A DNA stretch of 64,000 nt from Ornithodoros turicata (Eukaryota > Arthropoda > Arachnida > Ixodida > Argasidae). Both the position numbers and the translations under genes were made by a program. Below, piece by piece: positions 58,844 to 64,000 of the stretch (positions within the stretch are counted from its first letter, which is position 1; each line of letters begins with the position of its first letter). A model generated the notes under the pieces. That model did not search any database, had not been told where the DNA came from, and was given only the letters and a program-made list of their open reading frames with translations. The DNA lies in the NCBI RefSeq assembly GCF_037126465.1, contig NC_088202.1, positions 102,145,962 through 102,209,961 of the forward strand. The letters are read 5' to 3'.

Positions 58844-59649
58844 CAGGGTGTCACACCGAAAAAGGGACAGGGGCTAAAGGAAAAACGGAGTGCTTTACAC
58901 AAATGGAACAAACTGTACGTGCTTGGCAGTCGTGTGGTCTGTCCAAAAATATTTTTTTCATCGCCCCTTGTCAATTAATTAGCGGTAATTAATTTTCTAA
59001 CTTTTTAATTATCGGTTTTAGCTCTCAGATGTCAATGAGGAAGTTGTAATACATGTCGAAAAAGACGCAACCGAAGTGGTTCGAGGTTGCTATGGCTTGT
59101 GGTTTCGTTTTTTCCCGGGTTTAAAAATTGGTTTCACAAGCCGCGCGCACACACAGAGCGCTCCCCATAATTCGGCACCCGCGCGCGACGATTGCAGTGC
59201 ACTCTGATTGGTGTGCCGTGAAACAGGTGAAATATCTTCCTCTTGTGTGACGTGGCCCAAAGATGGTCTCCAAGCGCTAACCTCAAGGTCATTGTACGCC
59301 GGAGGGCGCTGGAATCGTCGCGCGCGGGTGCAGGATTGTGGGCAGCGATCTGCGGTCCGCCCGGCATCTGAAACGCGGGAAAAAAACGAAACCACAAGCC
59401 ATAGCGACCTCGAACCACTTCAGTTCTGTCTTTTTCGACATGTACTACAACTTCCACATTGACATCTGAGAGCTAAAACCGATAATTAAAAAGTTAGAAA
59501 ATTAATTACTGCTAATTAATTGACAAGGGGCGATGAAAAATTATTTTTGGATAGACCACACAACTGCAAAGCTCGTACAGTTGGCTCCATTTGTGTAGAG
59601 CACTCCGTTTTTTCTTTAGCCTCTGGCCCGTTTTCGGTGGAACACCCTG
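58844..59649. mobile_element. Foldback MITE, CAGGGTGT group
   Basis: TA-flanked ends CAGGGTGTCACACCGAAAAA and (reversed) CAGGGTGTTCCACCGAAAAC. Arms of about 280 bp are inverted copies, for example GCTAATTAATTGACAAGGGG against CCCCTTGTCAATTAATTAGC and GGTTTTAGCTCTCAGATGTC against its complement. The centre (59130-59330) is GC-rich and unique. Confidence 0.9.
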
Positions 59650-59651
59650 TA

Positions 59652-60582
59652 TGATGTGCTCCATTAGTTTACAGGGAACCCTAAAAAGTGGAGCTGGTTA
59701 GTAGATAGAAGAGAGCATAGTTGACACCTCTGCTTAAGACAGAAGTTAGCTTGTGATCTATGCCTTCGACTCAGACACATACAAAGCACTTTTCGCACAG
59801 ATTAACGCATCTTCGTTCCTACAATTCCACCTTCAAATGTTCATCGCTGTTGAGTGGCCTGTCATCCTTGTAACACAGATCTTAATTGAAATGCAGGTGC
59901 GTAAGGGACGCTCTGAAAGAAAAAGTGTTTGGTTTTAGTCCTCTTAATGTTTCCGAAAACAAACTTCACAGTGACAATTCTTCTGAAATGAGCAACTCCA
60001 GAACGAAAGCAAAAAATATATCTGGCCGTATCATTGTATCCAACTGAAACATGGCACTTCAATTGAATAATGGCAGTTAAAGATGATGATGATGATTCAA
60101 TTTTAATGGAGCATAAGCAACTCAGGCTATAGTGCGCCAAAACCATGGATAAATTGTGACTCTTAAAAATCTGAGGATTATACTAAAATAATAATATAAT
60201 AAAAATAAGCAGTCGAAGCAAAAGGCAGAAAAAATTGCTGACGTTGTGTGGCTGGTGTCGAGTTTTCCGCACTAGGTGTTCAATAATAATGTGCGCTAGA
60301 CATGCTATAGCATAAAAAGTACAGCGATATACACACTCAATATGTGGTGGGGATATGTGAAACCAATATAACACATACTTACATCTCAAACTTCGTTGAA
60401 AAAGGCAGTCCAGGTCTGTCGGATTTGTCAGACTCGATACAAAGCCAGCAAGCACAGTGTGGAATGAATGATTCATCTTCCGAAAGCAGAGGTGCAGCCA
60501 CCACGACGATTCGTCATCTCAATGCTTCAGAGTGGCTTGGCCTAGTAAGGAGCCATCGGAAGGGTCACATAAAGTATAACTG
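59652..60582. other. No gene recognised
   Basis: 60080-60150 (GATGATGATGATTCAATTTTA ... CGCCAAAACCATGG) resembles a dispersed tick repeat. The open frame 60344-60652 has no domain and overlaps the repeat at 60583. Confidence 0.45.
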
Positions 60583-61460
60583 GGTTCGTGAAGCGGAGGG
60601 TTCTGTGGGATACCTAAGAAAGCATACGTGTTGCAGAGCAGCTAGAGAATGATCGGATGCACTTGCACGGTTTTGAGTGCGTAGACTTGGAGCTGAAAAA
60701 TAAATGTGCTAACCTTGTTGAAACTGCGGTTCCGTCCGAACCACACGAGAGCACACTTGGTTTCTTTAGATGAAGGTTCTAAGAATTCAACTTCAGCATT
60801 TGCAGTACATCAGCAGGTCCCGATGCTCTTTGATATGCAGCAGGTAGAATTTCGCCGTGTCGAGTGACTGCCGTTGGGGTTCGTTGCTTCGCAGCAGATC
60901 AAGAACAGTACGCCGCAATAATAGGTGAGACGTTCAGAATATGGCGAACGACTCCAACACCAACCCAATGATCCGGAAAAGGCAGGATAAGCCGGGAATC
61001 ACACAAGTTCGCAAGCTCGTCATGTGGCAGCCATATGGAACGCAACACAACAGAGCGCAGATTGAAAAGGCAATCGTAGAAACTACTGCATGTGTTAAAT
61101 GCAGGGTATATTTTTCTTTTTGAGACTATGTAACAAAAACATATTAACACATAAATGCCATTTTATAGAGGCAATTGACAGGGTATTGTGTGACCACGTG
61201 ACGCGTTTGAGCCAATTGTGGGTGTTGCCAGTTGCCCTCATGTTGACGTCATTCTGATGGTGGGCCGGGGTGGATACGTACGTTTTCTGGGTTTGACGCT
61301 AGGCGTGCTGCACTCAGATGAAGTCGAATGTTTAAAATTGTAGTTTAGAGAAACCGTGGGGTTTTAAAGCCTGAATTTTCGCATGGAGAGTCCTTGTTGG
61401 GGTGCTTTATCGACTGCAAGCACGAAAGAGCTCCCACAACTTCTGGTCAGAGTCGCTTTA
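60583..61460. repeat. Dispersed repeat, copy 2 of about 0.9 kb
   Basis: Same orientation and order as 29053-29960. It lacks a few short stretches (for example the second half of the CATCTGGCAGCCATTACAAC segment). Ends near CTTCTGGTCAGAGTCGC. Confidence 0.8.
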
Positions 61461-61464
61461 GCCT

Positions 61465-62363
61465 TCGAAGGATCATCTATAATGTCATTAAATGAAGCCC
61501 TGCTGTAATAAAAGAAACGTTTGTCACATTGCCTTTCGAGCATTTTAAGCATGGTGCAGTGCGCGGTTTATACAGTGACTCTGAAGTGACCCTACAGTGA
61601 CACAGTTTATACAGTGACCCTAATTTGAAGCGAGCAGCTTCATCGTAGAAAATCGACCAATAAATCGATACATCGACGTAAAAAGGGACAACCACACGTA
61701 AGTGCTGGGAAAACTTAGCGTAACTTGCTTCGCGTAATTTGCAACTATGCGGAGAGTTTTGCACCTCTTCTTTTTTTTTTCTTTTTTTCTTTTATAACTT
61801 CGTGTAGTCTCGTTTTTTTAGCGCAGCGTGCCGAATCTCTAATGACCACAAATGCTAATGCGATTTTTTTAGATTCCGTGAAGAGTTTGCCGAGTTCACG
61901 GAGGCGCAAATTTCCCTGCGCAGCATAACTTTACGCTATTGGACTTTCATTAGAAAAAGAAAGCAGGTGACTTCATTACATTGACTGGAAGTGAACCATA
62001 TCATAAGTTTTCTTAAATGTACACATTCTGCAACTTGTTTCACCTGTGCATCGAGATGATACTTCCTACTTTCACTGCACAGTGTCGCAGTTACATCAAG
62101 ATATTACATTTGCGTTCGAAGTTGTACTTGGGGTAGTATGATCACGTCGCCTTTCTGTCGTTAAAGCTAAAGGACAACCACGCATGCTGTACGCATGATA
62201 TGAGTGGACATATGAACTGAGCGCGTATTATACTCATGAATGATAGCTATCTACGACAATGCCACAACTCTTGCCCTCTGACTACCCACGATGATTCTGA
62301 TATTTCTGTTAGCCGTTATAAAGCAAACCTGTTGTCGAACATACATCACTAGGGTTAGTTATA
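61465..62363. other. No gene recognised
   Basis: AT-rich with a T-run region at 61770-61795 and a small duplication of ACAGTTTATACAGTGACCC / TATACAGTGACTC near 61570-61620. No coding signal. Confidence 0.5.
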
Positions 62364-62549
62364 TGTTGGAGTGTTACAGGTTCCTGCTTAGAGTACAATG
62401 TTAAATACAATGTACACTGTTAAGGAAGACGACAGGATTGCAGGGACACGGGAGCTCGTGAGCTTCCGCCCTCGATCTTCTCTTCCGCCATTACTGTCAT
62501 TAAAAGCTTTGTCACCGATCCTTACGGACGTCTCCTGCTTCCTTATACA
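62364..62549 (+). repeat. Putative 5' LTR of a BEL/Pao element
   Basis: The block from TGTTGGAGTGTTACAGGTTC to CTTCCTTATACA has the TG...CA form and lies one base before a primer-binding-like sequence, TGGTGCCGAAACCCGGGA (62551-62568). Only one copy is in the window, so the left boundary is inference. Confidence 0.6.
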
Positions 62550-62644
62550 CTGGTGCCGAAACCCGGGACCCGCTGGGTCAACTTACGACTAGGAAGCATT
62601 GAGGAGGCCATAAGGACGCACCGACTCTCATCGCTGGTAAGGAA

Positions 62645-64000
62645 ATGGAGGATCTTGATCGCATCAGGAAATTTCGAAGTCAGGCCAGGTCGTCGATAAC
62701 CCGAACGGTGAACGATCTGAAGACGCTTTTGACTACGACCCCTCTTCCCAGAGAGCAACTGAAGCAAACCTTGACGGTTTTGGAAACGAAGTGGGCTACC
62801 TTGAAAGAAAAGGACCGAGAGGTTCAGGGTCTCATACCGGAGGAATTGATAGAGAGCGAGTGTAATTCCTGCGATCAATACCTCGAGTCAGTCACTGCGA
62901 TCAAGTTCCAAGTGTGTTCCGCACTAGACTCCACGACCGCATCCCGATCTTTGGCTCCCGCACGTGACGGCGTTAATGCTACGGGACCTCGACGATCCTC
63001 CTCAGGAGATCGGAGTCCGTCTACCGGAGTCACTCTACCGAAGCTGCGGATCGACACCTTTAGCGGCGACCTATCTAAATGGCAGGGGTTCTGGGACCAG
63101 TTCCGTGCGAGTATTCATGAAAACGAACGTCTCACTGATGTCAACAAGCTGAAGTACCTGGTTTCTCTCGTTTCTGGGCCAGCAGCCCGTGCCATTGAAG
63201 GTCTCTCAATTAGCGATGAGAACTATACGACTGCCGTGGACATACTTCAGAAGCGATTTGGGAAGGACGACCTTGTGACCGAAAACATGGGGCGCCTTTT
63301 CGAGCTCAGGACTGTTCGGTCCAGCACCGACGTAAAGGGGTTGCGTGAGCTCCACGAGACTGTTACAGTGCGCATCAGAAACCTGGAGAGCCTAAATGTT
63401 ACGACAGCACAATACGCAATTCCGCTTCGGCAGGTCATCTTGAAGAAGATTCCTAGAGACCTCGAAATGGACTTCTACCGAACCAAGGACAAAGGCAAGG
63501 ACACCAACGGCGACTCGTTATCATCCCTACTAGATTTCCTGGAGAATGAGATTGAATGTCGGGAACGAGCCCGAAGGGAGGCAGATGACGTTCCCAAGCG
63601 CAGTGAGCCGACCCCAGCCTCTGCATCTTCGCTGACAGCAACCGCGTCGTCTGTCTCAGATCCAGCACCTGCAATGGCTGCCCCAAGTACTCCTACATGT
63701 GTGCTTTGCAAGTCCGGACAGCATCGATTGGAGCGATGCACTGCTGGTTTGAGCCCTGAGGAAGTAGGACTGATCCTGCGCCGGGAGGGTAGGTGTTTCC
63801 TTTGCGGACGACGGTCGCACATATCGAAGGATTGCAGGGTAAGGCGGGTCTTGCAGTGTGATCGCTGCCATAGACGTCATCTTACTCAGCTGTGCCCCGG
63901 AGTCAACTCATCCAGTACTGAGCAGTCCCCGCAGTCGTCTCAGTCTACAGCACAAGAGCCGTCGACGGTGCATGCCTCTACGGGAACTGTTGTGACATCT
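62645..64000 (+). CDS. BEL/Pao Gag (polyprotein start), runs off the window
   Basis: Open from ATG 62645 to the window end, at least 452 codons with no stop. The N-terminal half is coiled and charged (MEDLDRIRKFRSQARSSITR). The central block LPKLRIDTFSGDLSKWQGFW is the capsid-like DUF1759 motif of Pao Gag, followed by KLKYLVSLVSGPAARAIEGL. The C-terminal part has three Cys/His knuckles: CVLCKSGQHRLERC, CFLCGRRSHISKDC and CDRCHRRHLTQLC. Protease and RT should follow to the right. The long intact frame suggests a young, possibly active copy. Confidence 0.92.
   Translation, partial: MEDLDRIRKFRSQARSSITRTVNDLKTLLTTTPLPREQLKQTLTVLETKWATLKEKDREVQGLIPEELIESECNSCDQYLESVTAIKFQVCSALDSTTASRSLAPARDGVNATGPRRSSSGDRSPSTGVTLPKLRIDTFSGDLSKWQGFWDQFRASIHENERLTDVNKLKYLVSLVSGPAARAIEGLSISDENYTTAVDILQKRFGKDDLVTENMGRLFELRTVRSSTDVKGLRELHETVTVRIRNLESLNVTTAQYAIPLRQVILKKIPRDLEMDFYRTKDKGKDTNGDSLSSLLDFLENEIECRERARREADDVPKRSEPTPASASSLTATASSVSDPAPAMAAPSTPTCVLCKSGQHRLERCTAGLSPEEVGLILRREGRCFLCGRRSHISKDCRVRRVLQCDRCHRRHLTQLCPGVNSSSTEQSPQSSQSTAQEPSTVHASTGTVVTS

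Overview
This window is arthropod nuclear DNA, most likely from an ixodid (hard) tick. The evidence is several copies of tRNA-derived SINEs that resemble the tick Ruka family, dense fragments of metazoan transposons, GT-AG introns, and one multi-exon host gene of animal type. There is no operon structure, Shine-Dalgarno signal or CRISPR array. The species call is inference.

Host gene: nine exons of a lysosomal beta-mannosidase (MANBA-like, GH2) lie on the + strand between 18388 and 42359. All eight junctions have GT/AG ends and compatible phases. The exons cover the catalytic domain and the C-terminal domains; the N-terminal exons are not in the window and should lie upstream. The frame is open throughout, yet the catalytic nucleophile Glu is replaced by Ala and the Asn next to the acid/base Glu is replaced by Ser. 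This looks like a non-catalytic paralogue, the main host-biology observation here. The introns are packed with repeats.

Layout: 1-4.7 kb holds a 55-bp tandem repeat, a SINE and a hairpin MITE. 4.7-9.4 kb is a Ty3/gypsy element with both LTRs and a 5-bp target duplication, carrying a pogo/Tigger element in its 5' LTR and a MITE in gag. 9.9-12.9 kb is a decayed DIRS-type (tyrosine recombinase) retrotransposon on the minus strand. 13.3-14.6 kb is a MITE with a SINE inside; 14.75-15.0 kb is a 24-bp minisatellite; 15.1-17.5 kb is a large foldback element with repeated palindromes. 18.4-42.4 kb is the beta-mannosidase gene. 47.1-52.9 kb is a PIF/Harbinger transposon with a transposase (+) whose exons all join in phase and a MADF/BESS partner gene (-) broken by a SINE. 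53.9-54.3 kb is a two-exon P2X7-C-terminal-like gene fragment. 54.8-56.1 kb is a mariner element; 57.9-58.5 kb is a Penelope-like GIY-YIG fragment; 58.8-59.6 kb is another foldback element. The right edge (62.4-64.0 kb) is the start of a BEL/Pao retrotransposon with a long open gag frame that runs off the window.

The window is best read as a compact record of nested transposition around one divergent host gene. I found no clear new defence or signalling system.
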